Shown: piece by piece, positions 27,154-39,155 of the stretch
Numbering within the stretch: the first letter of the stretch is position 1
How the letters are laid out: every line of letters starts with the position of its first letter
Translations under genes and position numbers: made by a program
Notes under the pieces: model-generated
Database searches by the model: none
Seen by the model: the letters and a program-made list of their open reading frames with translations, nothing else
What the model was told of the DNA's origin: nothing
DNA from: a candidate division FCPU426 bacterium
GTDB lineage: Bacteria > Oederibacteriota > Muellerivitia > Muellerivitales > DAHXKG01
Length of the DNA: 64,000 nt
Assembly: GCA_027366525.1 (NCBI GenBank)
Contig: DAHXKG010000001.1
Location: 186,001-250,000, forward strand
Reading direction: 5' to 3'

Positions 27154-27729
27154 TCATTTTTGAGGTGTACCGGCAGCTGCTGGAACTGCTGCGGTTTTAT
27201 TTTTATCGCGCAATGCTTGAATTTCCTTTGCTTTTTCCGTCATCTTTTGTTTCAAGCGTTTTTCTTTGATAATCTGAATTTCATTTCTATGAATAAAAAA
27301 ATTCGCTTTTAATAACATGGTTTCCGATAAATTTCGACCTACTGCAAAACTAACATATGCCGGTAAAATCACCGCAACAATTAGTAAAGTTAAAAGCCAC
27401 AAACCACTCATCACCTGTCTCATCCCTAAAATATTTGGATGTACGAATCCAACATAAAGTAGAAAGCCCATTAAAATCAAGAAAATAAACAATAACCCTC
27501 CTAAAATCCGAGAAGTGGATTGGATTTTTTTATACGATGCTTTCATATCTTCAACATAGTGTTCCAAAGGCGTCCCTTGCGACTCCATGGCATCCTTCCA
27601 TTTTTCATCGCGTGATAAAATCCTTCGGCGGAAAAAAACACCAGCCCCAAGAATAATAAAAGTAATAAACCATGTTAAGGTAGCTAGAATCAAGTACCCA
27701 GCTGCTGAATGGTTCATAAATATATTCAT
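27154..27729 (-). CDS. Membrane protein of unknown function
   Basis: This 191-residue protein has three hydrophobic segments (about 10-31, 75-97 and 108-130) and a basic, coiled-coil-like C-terminal tail (about 145-180) ending in an Ala/Pro-rich stretch. Between the first two helices is a charged segment with KDAMESQGTPLEHYVEDM. No family was recognised. It has a good ribosome site (AAGGAGATAAG before the ATG). Its neighbours are a lipoprotein and a coiled-coil protein in the same operon. Confidence 0.6.
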   Translation of the reverse strand: MNIFMNHSAAGYLILATLTWFITFIILGAGVFFRRRILSRDEKWKDAMESQGTPLEHYVEDMKASYKKIQSTSRILGGLLFIFLILMGFLLYVGFVHPNILGMRQVMSGLWLLTLLIVAVILPAYVSFAVGRNLSETMLLKANFFIHRNEIQIIKEKRLKQKMTEKAKEIQALRDKNKTAAVPAAAGTPQK

Positions 27730-27753
27730 CTTATCTCCTTAATAAGTCATTTT

Positions 27754-28413
27754 TTAAGAGTGAATAAGTTGTACTGTTGTGTCTAATAATTCGAGCAAAT
27801 GTTGCTTTACCTCACTCCATGTAATTCCACCTTCACCTAACTGCTTCGCTTGCTGCCAACTCATAACCATTTCTGTTAACGCTTTGTCACCTTCCGTAAT
27901 TAAAGCCATTCGGACAGCTAATCGCCTGTTTTTTTCCTCTTCTTCTAAATTTTCTTTTAACTTTGTTTGAATTTCAAATTTAATCGAATCATTATTAATT
28001 TCTTTTTGCAAAGAAGCTCGAATTTCCTGCTCCACCTTTTGCCGAATTGTAGATTCAAGTACCTTTAAAATTTCCGACTGTTCGAGAGAAACTGACGAGG
28101 ATTCTGCTGGTTTCTCTCCTTTGGGAGAAATTCCGAGGGCTCCCCACTCTTCTTCTGAAGCTAGATCAACTTTAATACCTTTGGCGCTACCCCAAACCAC
28201 GGTTGTTAACTCACCTATTTTATCATAATAAACTCGAAGTCCTATCTCTACTTCTTTAAGATCCTCGGGGGTTTGTGTTAATAACAATAAATTATATTTA
28301 GAAACCTCCTTAAGATATGCCATTTTAAAATGTTCAAAAAGTTTTGGTTCTCGAACTTTTGCTAAATTAAGAAACGCTTCCCATTGGTTTTGTAATTCAT
28401 TGTTTGCAGCCAT
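27754..28413 (-). CDS. Soluble coiled-coil-rich protein of unknown function
   Basis: This is a 219-residue acidic protein without a signal peptide. The first 80 residues look globular (WEAFLNLAKVREPKLFEHF, then a segment with LTTVVWGSAKGIKV). Residues 115-165 are a charged, probably coiled-coil region (Glu/Lys-rich), and the C-terminus is again helical. Its start lies inside the 3' end of nnr (52-base overlap), a sign of tight coupling. I do not recognise the family. Confidence 0.6.
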   Translation of the reverse strand: MAANNELQNQWEAFLNLAKVREPKLFEHFKMAYLKEVSKYNLLLLTQTPEDLKEVEIGLRVYYDKIGELTTVVWGSAKGIKVDLASEEEWGALGISPKGEKPAESSSVSLEQSEILKVLESTIRQKVEQEIRASLQKEINNDSIKFEIQTKLKENLEEEEKNRRLAVRMALITEGDKALTEMVMSWQQAKQLGEGGITWSEVKQHLLELLDTTVQLIHS

Positions 28414-29978
28414 GTTATTTCACCATCACTTTCATGAACCTGGCGTAAAATTTTTGGCAATAGGGGCAACAAATCGCCAGCCAAAACTCCATCCAACCCT
28501 AATTTGCGACTGGCTCGTTCACCAGCTAATCCATGGACAAAAACTCCTCCCACCGCCGCATCAAACGGAGACATTTTCTGAGCTAAAAGTCCACCTATGA
28601 TTCCTGCTAATACATCTCCTGTTCCAGCAGTTGCAAGACTTCTATTGCCTGTTAAATTCAAATGAGTCTTTTTTCCTGGGCTTGCAATAACCGTAAATTG
28701 CCCTTTTAGTACAACAGTTATATTATACTCATTTGCAATTTTCTTAGCAACTTGAAGGCGATTCTTTTCAACATCTAAAATATTTATTTTTAGCAACCAG
28801 GCTGCTTCGCCAGGATGTGGTGTAATAATCACAGGAACATGAATACTCTTGAAAATATCCAATTGTCCGCCCAATAAATTCAAAGCATCTGCATCCAATA
28901 CCATCGGTACTGGCATTTTTAGGATAAGTTCCTTTAACATTTGTCCAGTTTCCCGATGTCTGCCTATGCCTGGACCAATTATCACTGCATTCACATTGGT
29001 TGTTAAATGTAAAATCCGTCCAACCGCTTTCAAGGAAAAAAATCCTCCCTCGACTTCAGGTACCGGAGCCGTCATTGGTTCGGTTAGTTTGGTTTCCAAA
29101 ATCGAATTTAAACTTTCAGGACACGCCACTGTAATTAATCCGGTTCCTATACGTTGAGCTGCCATTGCACATAATGTAGCTGCACCAGTTAATCCAGTGG
29201 CGCCAGCCACAACAACCAATCGTCCGCGATTGCCTTTATGAATACTTTCCTGATACTGAGGAAGAATATTTTTCACTTCTTGCCATTCTGTACTTTCATA
29301 CTCTAAAAAGTCAGCTCGTAAAAGATCATCGGGAAATCCAATATTTCGAATAATTAATGTTCCACACGCATGCTGCCCATGAGCGGTAAAAAAACCAATT
29401 TTAGGCAATCCGAATGTTACCGTATAGGTTGCTTGAATAACCGAGCCAAAAATTTCACCTGAATCCGTTGATAATCCAGATGGAATATCAATTGAAAGAA
29501 CTGGTATTTTGAAATCGTTCGTCATTTGAATTGTTTGTTTTAGCATACCCTCTACTGCACGATTAATTCCGATTCCCAAAAGCGCATCAATAATTACCGT
29601 ACATTCTTTTAACGCATCCATGCTTGTCTTAAAAGAATTTTCATCGTGGATTGACAGCATTGGTAAATTTAAATCTCGTGCTTTTTTATATTGAAGTTGA
29701 TTTAACGGTGAAAGCTCTTCAAAATCGCCATATATAACACTTACAACACTGATCTTTTTTTGTTTTAAAAGTCTAGCTACCACCAAGCCATCGCCACCAT
29801 TATTTCCTTTCCCACACAAAACACCTACTGTTTTTCTTTTTAAATGAGAAAATTTTTCGAAAAAAACTTCTGTAACTGCACGCCCGGCATTTTCCATCAG
29901 TTGTTCTAGTGATTGACCCATTTTTTCTACTGCAATAGCATCAATTTGTTTCATATGATTGGCTGTAGCAATCTTCAT
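28362..29978 (-). CDS. nnr: Bifunctional NAD(P)H-hydrate epimerase / ADP-dependent dehydratase
   Basis: This metabolite-repair enzyme reconverts hydrated NAD(P)H to the active cofactor. It has 538 residues. The N-terminal epimerase domain (1 to about 210) has CGKGNNGGDGLVVARLL (about 54-70) and SIDIPSGLSTDSG. The C-terminal dehydratase domain has IIGPGIG, ITPHPGEAAWLL (about 385-396) and the catalytic ATAGTGDVLAGIIGG (about 465-479). It overlaps the acpS stop by four bases (ATGA arrangement). The pairing of nnr with acpS is common in bacteria. Confidence 0.95.
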   Translation of the reverse strand: MKIATANHMKQIDAIAVEKMGQSLEQLMENAGRAVTEVFFEKFSHLKRKTVGVLCGKGNNGGDGLVVARLLKQKKISVVSVIYGDFEELSPLNQLQYKKARDLNLPMLSIHDENSFKTSMDALKECTVIIDALLGIGINRAVEGMLKQTIQMTNDFKIPVLSIDIPSGLSTDSGEIFGSVIQATYTVTFGLPKIGFFTAHGQHACGTLIIRNIGFPDDLLRADFLEYESTEWQEVKNILPQYQESIHKGNRGRLVVVAGATGLTGAATLCAMAAQRIGTGLITVACPESLNSILETKLTEPMTAPVPEVEGGFFSLKAVGRILHLTTNVNAVIIGPGIGRHRETGQMLKELILKMPVPMVLDADALNLLGGQLDIFKSIHVPVIITPHPGEAAWLLKINILDVEKNRLQVAKKIANEYNITVVLKGQFTVIASPGKKTHLNLTGNRSLATAGTGDVLAGIIGGLLAQKMSPFDAAVGGVFVHGLAGERASRKLGLDGVLAGDLLPLLPKILRQVHESDGEITWLQTMNYKTNGKRFLI

Positions 29979-30397
29979 GATCTTCCCTGGACAGAATTTA
30001 TTTCACCATAATTTGTTTCTAAAATAACCATAGCTGTTGCACTATGTTTACTATGAGCAATGGATAAATGTATTTTTGCAATTTCCCTTTGCAATCGCAA
30101 TGTTTCAAAAATTCCTGCTAATTGAATATCTGGTTTCCCATGCAAGTCTCGAATTACTTCTATCTGTGTCCATTTCCATCGTCCTCCAAATCCATAACTA
30201 AAAGCTTTAATAATCGCTTCTTTAGCTGCAAATCTTCCTGCTAGTGATGGGTGGGGATATTTTTTTGAAAGACAATAAGACTGTTCCGTAGGAGTAAATA
30301 TTCGATTTAAGAAACGCGAACGGTAGCGATCATATGCACTTTGAATTCGCTGAATTTCAATTAAATCAATGCCTATGCCGATAATCACCGAATTCAT
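29975..30397 (-). CDS. acpS: Holo-[acyl-carrier-protein] synthase
   Basis: AcpS transfers 4'-phosphopantetheine from CoA to acyl carrier protein. The 140-residue length is normal. Metal/CoA-binding signatures are IGIGIDLIEIQRI (6-18; Asp in GIDL) and GRFAAKEAIIKAFSYG (about 54-69; Glu in AAKEA). A conserved HLSIAHS segment lies near the C-terminus. It sits between atpC and nnr in one direction, so it may be read through from the ATP synthase operon. Confidence 0.95.
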   Translation of the reverse strand: MNSVIIGIGIDLIEIQRIQSAYDRYRSRFLNRIFTPTEQSYCLSKKYPHPSLAGRFAAKEAIIKAFSYGFGGRWKWTQIEVIRDLHGKPDIQLAGIFETLRLQREIAKIHLSIAHSKHSATAMVILETNYGEINSVQGRS

Positions 30398-30413
30398 TAC
30401 CCTTTTTGAATAT

Positions 30414-30680
30414 TCAGCTAGATTGCTTTTCCGCTTTATGTACTAAAACCACTACTTTTTCAGCATAAACCGAAGCAAATCCGGATGAAATATCATAAAA
30501 TTGAGTTATAGATTCATTCACCAATTTAATTGTACCAGCCTTTAAAGCTACCATTATAGAAATATGTTTCGGCATAATCCCCAATTCTCCACTTTCTCCT
30601 GGTAGCTTAACAAATGATGCAGGCTGATCCACCACTATTTTATCCGGCGTTATTAATTGAAACTGAAATAATTTATCCAT
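30414..30680 (-). CDS. atpC: ATP synthase F1 epsilon subunit, short form
   Basis: This is the rotor-stalk subunit of F1. At 88 residues it covers only the N-terminal beta-sandwich domain (FQLITPDKIVVDQPASFVKLPGESGELGIMPKH). The C-terminal helical hairpin, which inhibits ATP hydrolysis in the full-length family (about 130-140 residues), is missing. The ending is clean, so this is a short form and not an obvious frameshift. It is the last gene of atpBEFHAGDC, 10 bases after atpD. Confidence 0.92.
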   Translation of the reverse strand: MDKLFQFQLITPDKIVVDQPASFVKLPGESGELGIMPKHISIMVALKAGTIKLVNESITQFYDISSGFASVYAEKVVVLVHKAEKQSS

Positions 30681-30690
30681 AAAGAACTCG

Positions 30691-32981
<2,291 letters not shown>

Positions 32982-32992
32982 ATTTTTTTCGA

Positions 32993-34510
32993 TTAACTCT
33001 TAATATTAAATTGATTTGAAAAATCATTTAAAACTTTACTCAAAAGTTCCTTTTGTGCGTCTGTTAAATCCCTTTTTTCATGAATTTCCCTCAAAACAGC
33101 CCCGGAATTTTTCTTAAGATAATCCAAAAACTGCGTTTCAAATTCTCGAACTTTACTCACCGGAATAGTATCTAAAAACCCGTTAATTCCTGCAAAAATA
33201 ATAACCACTTGTTCTTCCATAGAAAGTGGCTGATATTGTGGTTGCTTTAAAAGTTCCACCATTCGTGCACCACGATTCAATTGATCCATGGATACTTTAT
33301 CTAATTCAGCACCGAATTGCGCAAATGCAGCTAATTCGTTGTATTGAGCCAAATCCAATCGAAGTTTTCCCGCCACTTTTTTCGTTGCCTTTGTTTGAGC
33401 ATTTCCGCCAACCCTAGAAACAGAAATACCTGCATTAACAGCTGGACGAATTCCGGCATAAAACAGATTCGATTCAAGAAAAATTTGTCCGTCCGTGATA
33501 GAAATCACATTAGTTGGGATATACGCTGTCATATCGCCAGCCTGTGTTTCAATAATCGGAAGTGCTGTTAAAGATCCACCACCTAAAGATTCATTAAGCT
33601 TACACGCTCTTTCCAAAAGTCTCGAATGAAGGTAAAAAACATCCCCTGGGTAGGCTTCACGACCTGGAGGTCTACGCAATAATAGCGAAATTTCACGATA
33701 AGCCACCGCATGTTTTGAAAGATCATCATAAACAATTAAAGCATGTTTCCCATTATAGGTAAATTCCTCAGCCATACTGCAGCCAGCATAAGGTGCAATA
33801 TATTGAAGTGGAGCAGGGTCGGATGCCGTAGCTGAAACCACAATGGTATAACTTAAAGCACCATAAGTTTCTAAAGTATTGACCACCTGGGCTACTGTTG
33901 AAAGTTTTTGTCCAATGGCTACATAAACACAAATCACATCTTCGCCCTTTTGATTTAAAATGGCATCAATGGCAATGGCGGTTTTACCAGTTTGACGATC
34001 TCCAATAATCAACTCGCGCTGACCTCGACCGATAGGTATCATCGTATCAATTGCTTTAATGCCAGTTTGTAATGGTTCTTTAACGGGCTGACGTTGAACT
34101 ACACCTGGAGCTCGGATTTCCAATCGTCGAAACTTGGTTGTTTGAATGGGACCCTTCCCATCTAAAGGCTGTCCTAATGGATTAATCACTCTTCCTAAAA
34201 GAGCCTCCCCCACTGGAACTTCTGAAATTCGTCCCGTTAGGGAAACTGTATCTCCTTCATGAACTTTTTGCGTTTCACCAAAAATAACAGCTCCAATGAC
34301 ATCTGTTTCTAAATTCAACGCAATGCCATATACATTCTCCTGAAATTTCAAGAGTTCTCCCGCCATGGCGTTTTTCAATCCATAAATGGTTGCAACCCCA
34401 TCACCCACGCGTAATACTTCACCTGTTTCTTCCCAACGAGCACTCGGAAGAAATTCAGCAATACGATCTTTTAAGATTTTAGTAATTTCATCTGCCGTTT
34501 GAGTAGTCAC
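32993..34510 (-). CDS. atpA: ATP synthase F1 alpha subunit
   Basis: This is the non-catalytic nucleotide-binding subunit of F1, 505 residues. Motifs are the P-loop [19 protein letters not shown], the [21 protein letters not shown] signature and a segment with [10 protein letters not shown]. The N-terminal segment reads [21 protein letters not shown]. It is in the standard position between atpH and atpG. Confidence 0.98.
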   Translation of the reverse strand: MTTQTADEITKILKDRIAEFLPSARWEETGEVLRVGDGVATIYGLKNAMAGELLKFQENVYGIALNLETDVIGAVIFGETQKVHEGDTVSLTGRISEVPVGEALLGRVINPLGQPLDGKGPIQTTKFRRLEIRAPGVVQRQPVKEPLQTGIKAIDTMIPIGRGQRELIIGDRQTGKTAIAIDAILNQKGEDVICVYVAIGQKLSTVAQVVNTLETYGALSYTIVVSATASDPAPLQYIAPYAGCSMAEEFTYNGKHALIVYDDLSKHAVAYREISLLLRRPPGREAYPGDVFYLHSRLLERACKLNESLGGGSLTALPIIETQAGDMTAYIPTNVISITDGQIFLESNLFYAGIRPAVNAGISVSRVGGNAQTKATKKVAGKLRLDLAQYNELAAFAQFGAELDKVSMDQLNRGARMVELLKQPQYQPLSMEEQVVIIFAGINGFLDTIPVSKVREFETQFLDYLKKNSGAVLREIHEKRDLTDAQKELLSKVLNDFSNQFNIKS

Positions 34511-34565
34511 TCTTGAACTCCTTAAATCAAATTAAATGCTTTTTAGGTGCTGACCCCTTGAATAA

Positions 34566-35105
34566 TTAGGAAGCAATCAGTTTTTGTCGAAATTTTGCAA
34601 GCTGCCCCAAGATGCTTCCATCCAAACATTGATCACCTATATATATAATCATGCCCCCTAAAATTTCCTCTCGAATTTCTTCCCGCAATTCGGCCTCAAA
34701 ATGAAATTGCTTGTTCAAATAGTCCTTAAGCTCTTTTTTTTGAGCAACCTTTAATGCCTCAACACTTACTACTTGAACAATAATTTTCCCCTCTTCTCTT
34801 AGTTTTAATTGTTCATATTGCGCAATGATCACAGGTAATTCTTTGATTTTATTTTTCATCCACACTAACAACAAAAAATTACTTATTAATTTTGAAAATT
34901 TTAAATTTAAAATTTTTTCCAACATGACTAATTTATCTTTTTCCCCAATTCGTTGATTTTCTAAAAACTCATTAACTTTGGGGTCAATTTTCAGTAATTC
35001 TTTCAATTGGAGTAATTCCATAAAAATTTTTTCAACCTGCTGATCCAATTGAGCCATCCCAAATAATGCTTCAGCATATTTTTTAGTTATACTTGATTCA
35101 ATCAT
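34566..35105 (-). CDS. atpH: ATP synthase F1 delta subunit
   Basis: This peripheral-stalk subunit (OSCP) links F1 to the b subunits. The ATG at 35105 is chosen because it gives the usual N-terminus IESSITKKYAEALF; an upstream TTG at 35123 would add six residues. The product has 179 residues. The C-terminal conserved segment is EILGGMIIYIGDQCLDGSI (GG..I..GD..D.S), as in the family. It lies 19 bases after atpF. Confidence 0.94.
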   Translation of the reverse strand: MIESSITKKYAEALFGMAQLDQQVEKIFMELLQLKELLKIDPKVNEFLENQRIGEKDKLVMLEKILNLKFSKLISNFLLLVWMKNKIKELPVIIAQYEQLKLREEGKIIVQVVSVEALKVAQKKELKDYLNKQFHFEAELREEIREEILGGMIIYIGDQCLDGSILGQLAKFRQKLIAS

Positions 35106-35124
35106 ATGTATTCTCGTCCCCAAA

Positions 35125-35613
35125 TTAATTAGAGTGACTACTCATCTCACTAATTTCTTTCTGAACAAGCGCTTCCTGAATTTTAGAATCAATGGAAGCA
35201 CGAATAAGTTTTTCGGCGATCGTCAATGCCATGCCCCCTACCTCTTGCTGAATTTTTTTTGTCATTTCCTTTTTCTGTTGTTCTATCAATATACGTGTTT
35301 CTGTCAAAATTCGGTTGGCTTCTTCACGTGAAGCTTTGATAATTTTTTCTTTTTCTTGATCCGCTTGTTTTCGAGTTTCCCTCAACGTCATTTCGACTTT
35401 TTCTTGTAATTCGCTCAGTTGCTGTTCAAACTTTGATTTCAAAACTTCAGCTTGATGTTGTTGTTCTTCCGCCTGTTGAATTTGATTTTCAATCCGTTTT
35501 TTGCGATCCGCCATCCATTGCTTCAAATAGGGAAGAAACAACTTGGATGCAATCCACATACTTAAAAGAAATGAAATCAATTGAAGAGCAAATACTCCAA
35601 AATTAAAACTCAT
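35125..35613 (-). CDS. atpF: ATP synthase Fo b subunit
   Basis: This peripheral-stalk subunit has 162 residues. One N-terminal membrane helix (about 5-27) is followed by a long, charged coiled coil from about residue 35 to 130. A family-typical KQWMADRKKRIENQIQQAEE segment lies right after the membrane helix. It sits between atpE and atpH. There is one b gene only, so the stalk should be a homodimer. Confidence 0.94.
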   Translation of the reverse strand: MSFNFGVFALQLISFLLSMWIASKLFLPYLKQWMADRKKRIENQIQQAEEQQHQAEVLKSKFEQQLSELQEKVEMTLRETRKQADQEKEKIIKASREEANRILTETRILIEQQKKEMTKKIQQEVGGMALTIAEKLIRASIDSKIQEALVQKEISEMSSHSN

Positions 35614-35655
35614 TTGTATTCTCCTGCGTTACAAATCCATGGATTTAAATCATCC

Positions 35656-36072
<417 letters not shown>

Positions 36073-36104
36073 TCAACCAAGCAAAGCTTGGAACTTCGAT
36101 ATCG

Positions 36105-36902
36105 CTAAATCTCCAACTCTTCCGGTTCCGATTTAATAGCCGTTCCTATATATACCATCGCTAAGAGCATAAAAATAAAAGCTTGAACAAAACAGATAAA
36201 GATGCCTAATAGGATCATAAAAATTCTTAATGCAAATGGAAGAATTGCAACCATTTTCATCATTGAATTTGCTTGGAAAAAAACTATTATCAACAAAAGT
36301 AATACTGCTAAAACCTTTTCTTTACCCATAATATTTCCGAATAATCGAAGGGTTAACGAAATTGGTTTTGTAATCTCCCCCATTAAATGAATTAGTGGCA
36401 TTAAAAAACATAAAATACCATAAATACTCGCCATTAATATTTTTAAAAAAAATGATGATGTTGGTGCTGAAAGTTTTGGTGGCAAAAAATGCTTAAAGTA
36501 ATGAATCAATCCTCTTTTTTTTATTCCAAAGTAATGCGAAGAAAGGAAAACAATCAAAGCCATACTGAGATTAATATCCACCCGTGAAGTTGGTGAAACA
36601 AGACCGGGTACTAGTCCAATAAGATTACTAAAAAAAACAAAGAAAAATAACGTCACAAATAATGGGAAAAAAAATTCAGCTTCCCTCCCCACAAGAGGAT
36701 TGGATAAGTTTTCAATAAATTCAATGCACATCTCAACAAAATTTTGAATGCCACTTGGAATTAATTGGAGGCGCCTTTTGGCCATCCATAACAGCACTAA
36801 AAAGACAATGAAAATTACTCCAGCCATAATCAGTGGGTTAATCCAATTCCTAAATCCTAAAAAATGGGCTGAAATTATCAATGGGGTTTCAGCTGTTTTC
36901 AT
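36105..36902 (-). CDS. atpB: ATP synthase Fo a subunit
   Basis: This membrane stator subunit forms the ion half-channels. It has 265 residues and five to six helices. The essential Arg is in SLTLRLFGNIMG (about 182-193), and PLVGREAEFFFPLFVTLFFF is the conserved segment of the second helix region. It is the first gene of the ATP synthase operon and follows a candidate promoter at 36982-37010. Confidence 0.95.
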   Translation of the reverse strand: MKTAETPLIISAHFLGFRNWINPLIMAGVIFIVFLVLLWMAKRRLQLIPSGIQNFVEMCIEFIENLSNPLVGREAEFFFPLFVTLFFFVFFSNLIGLVPGLVSPTSRVDINLSMALIVFLSSHYFGIKKRGLIHYFKHFLPPKLSAPTSSFFLKILMASIYGILCFLMPLIHLMGEITKPISLTLRLFGNIMGKEKVLAVLLLLIIVFFQANSMMKMVAILPFALRIFMILLGIFICFVQAFIFMLLAMVYIGTAIKSEPEELEI

Positions 36903-36981
36903 TGAATTTAACCTTTATCTTTTTCAAATTTTTCAAAATAATGAGATCATCAAAATTGAAAACCACTAAAAAAGCACTAAA

Positions 36982-37010
36982 AGTTTAAACATTTCATTTT
37001 AAATAGTCAA
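36982..37010 (-). promoter_or_regulatory. Candidate promoter of the ATP synthase operon
   Basis: On the minus strand TTGACT (37005-37010, 5/6) is followed after exactly 17 bases by TAAACT (36982-36987, 4/6). Transcription would start near 36975, about 70 bases before the atpB start. The rest of the gap between atpB and the NHL gene shows no other feature. Confidence 0.45.
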
Positions 37011-37199
37011 TCATGGAACGTATAATTAATAACTCTTACTGAAAACATTTTTATTTTATAGTTAACTTATTTAAACCTATGTGAGTTAAATCAACTTCAA
37101 ATAAAAATTTATTCTTCAAAAAATCCAAATCTGAAATTTAAGACAGGATCGTAATAATTATAATTTACTAAGAATATTACATTTATGGGATATACATGC

Positions 37200-38969
37200 T
37201 TACAAAGGAGAAAAAACCTTTATGGAACCTGAATCATGATCGCCTACAAAAATATCCCCTAATGAATTAATCGCGATTCCTAAAATTCCATTAGGATATC
37301 CATAAATTGAACTTGAACCCAGAGAGCCCTCTGCGAGCGCAACACCCCCAAAAGAGGCTTCATATTTCCCTAATCGATCAAATTCGTCAATCCGATCGTT
37401 CCCATGATCGACTACAAAAATATTTCCCCTTTCATCCATTACAATCCCTTGTGGATCATTAAGTTCTCCCAAACTTGTTCCCGATGCTCCCCATTGATTA
37501 AGCACAACTCCTGATGGACTAAATTCCTCTACAACATTTCGAGCCGCATCTGCAACATAAATATTCCCGTGTGCCGTAACTAAAATACCGGTCGGTTGCT
37601 CTAATTGAAAATTGCCGGTACCAACCCATGAACCTAAATAATCTCCCTGAGAAGTAAATCTAAGAATCTGTCCCTGAGCGGCATCGGTGACATACACCAC
37701 CCCATGACCATTGGTGGCAATTCCAATGGGACTATCCCCATTAGGACTAGGAAGTGGCCATTGCAACAACAAGTTCCCATGTAATGCATTGAATTTTTCA
37801 ATTTCTTTTTTTTCAGAGTCCACAACATACAAATTATCACCAGCACTTACAGCTATCCCCATCGGTATTCCAATAATATGCATACCGATACTACCGATCC
37901 AATCTCCTTGCCCATTAAATTCTTGAATATCATCACTGTTATCATCCGAAACATAAAGTACATCGGAAATATTAGACGCTAAAAACGTTGGAGCCATAGT
38001 GGGAACTTGCCCGGTAAATGTGATTGAACTTCCATTCATAAGATTATATTCAATTACCTCGTTCGCTTGATAATTGGTTGTCCAGAGATCATATCCGTGT
38101 TGAAAAACACCCCATGTTCCCGCTATTGAATTCACCAAAGAACGAATTTTAGTTCCACTAGAATTAAATTCACTAATGCCATTATAATAATCCGCTACAT
38201 ATATATCATCCTGCGCATCAGTGGCAATTTGTGTTAAATAACTTGCCCCTGTATTAATAGAATTAGATAAAAGGGCCTTTTGTGGGTAGCTATATTCCTC
38301 AATTGCTCGAGTACTCCACACGCCTATATCCAGCGTTTCTTGTCCATTCAAATATCCAACCGCTATTCCATAAGCGCCATTCCCATTAGCAGCTATCCAT
38401 GATGTCAAATAATTTCCGGCATTGGTTAGTACATCAACTACTCCATTATCAAAATTTTCAATAAAAATATTTCCCGATGAATCGACGGTTAATGCCGTGG
38501 GATAATCCAACGTTGGAACTGTTGTAGCAGAAACAGTCCATATTAACCCCCCATTAGGATTGAATTTTTCAATTCGACTATTGTCAGTATCAGCAACATA
38601 AATATTGCCGTTAAGGCCTATTGCCATATCATACGGATCTTCCATTTGTCCCGCACCAGTTCCATACCCGCCCCATTGAGTTACAAATTGTCCCAAAGCA
38701 TTTAAAAGCGTAATCGTTGAATCGCCTGTGCTTAAAACATATATATCCCCTTGACTATTAACTAAAACTTTCTGAGGACCTGAAAAGGCATTATTAAGCT
38801 TATTCGGAATTTCCAATTTAAAAGTATATTGTGGAGTTGAAGATAAGGCTGTTGAAGGAGGTACCGGAGCTGGAAGAAAACCTTGTGGCGAACTTGGACT
38901 GATGCGTTGCTGGCATGCCGATAACATTACTTCTACGACTATCATTAAAAAAAACCACACCGTAAACAA
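37200..38969 (-). CDS. NHL-repeat lipoprotein (beta-propeller)
   Basis: This 589-residue exported protein starts at a TTG with GAAGGA closely upstream. The signal peptide ends in lipobox LSAC (Cys19), followed by a Pro/Ser linker. From about residue 55 it consists of repeated NHL-type units of about 45-50 residues of the form (G)xIYVADxxNxRIEKFNPNG...W. At least nine recur, for example DIYVLSTGDS, NIYVADTDNS, DIYVADYYN, NLYVVDSEKK, VVYVTDAAQG, NIYVADAARN and NIFVVDHGND, so one or two six-bladed propellers are likely. Ligand unknown. It is expected on the periplasmic face of a membrane. Confidence 0.85.
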   Translation of the reverse strand: MFTVWFFLMIVVEVMLSACQQRISPSSPQGFLPAPVPPSTALSSTPQYTFKLEIPNKLNNAFSGPQKVLVNSQGDIYVLSTGDSTITLLNALGQFVTQWGGYGTGAGQMEDPYDMAIGLNGNIYVADTDNSRIEKFNPNGGLIWTVSATTVPTLDYPTALTVDSSGNIFIENFDNGVVDVLTNAGNYLTSWIAANGNGAYGIAVGYLNGQETLDIGVWSTRAIEEYSYPQKALLSNSINTGASYLTQIATDAQDDIYVADYYNGISEFNSSGTKIRSLVNSIAGTWGVFQHGYDLWTTNYQANEVIEYNLMNGSSITFTGQVPTMAPTFLASNISDVLYVSDDNSDDIQEFNGQGDWIGSIGMHIIGIPMGIAVSAGDNLYVVDSEKKEIEKFNALHGNLLLQWPLPSPNGDSPIGIATNGHGVVYVTDAAQGQILRFTSQGDYLGSWVGTGNFQLEQPTGILVTAHGNIYVADAARNVVEEFSPSGVVLNQWGASGTSLGELNDPQGIVMDERGNIFVVDHGNDRIDEFDRLGKYEASFGGVALAEGSLGSSSIYGYPNGILGIAINSLGDIFVGDHDSGSIKVFSPL

Positions 38970-39051
38970 ATATCCTTCATGGATTCACTGTATCAAAATC
39001 CATGTTCCAAATACATCTTTTATTCGCTTCTAAATTTCATACGTTTACCCT

Positions 39052-39081
39052 TGATGGAGTATTCTTCAGAATACTCCATCA
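39052..39081. repeat. Perfect 14-bp inverted repeat with 2-base loop
   Basis: TGATGGAGTATTCT (39052-39065) is followed by TC and then its exact complement (39068-39081). It lies about 75 bases past the end of the minus-strand gene at 39156-39461 and upstream of the NHL gene. It could fold as a transcript hairpin and stop transcription, but no T-run follows on the minus strand, so an operator or processing site is also possible. Confidence 0.7.
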
Positions 39082-39155
39082 TTAAATTCAAATAAATTTT
39101 TGTTTTTGAAAAAACATATCGGCTATTATTTTTTTCATGTTTTAATTATTTCTGC

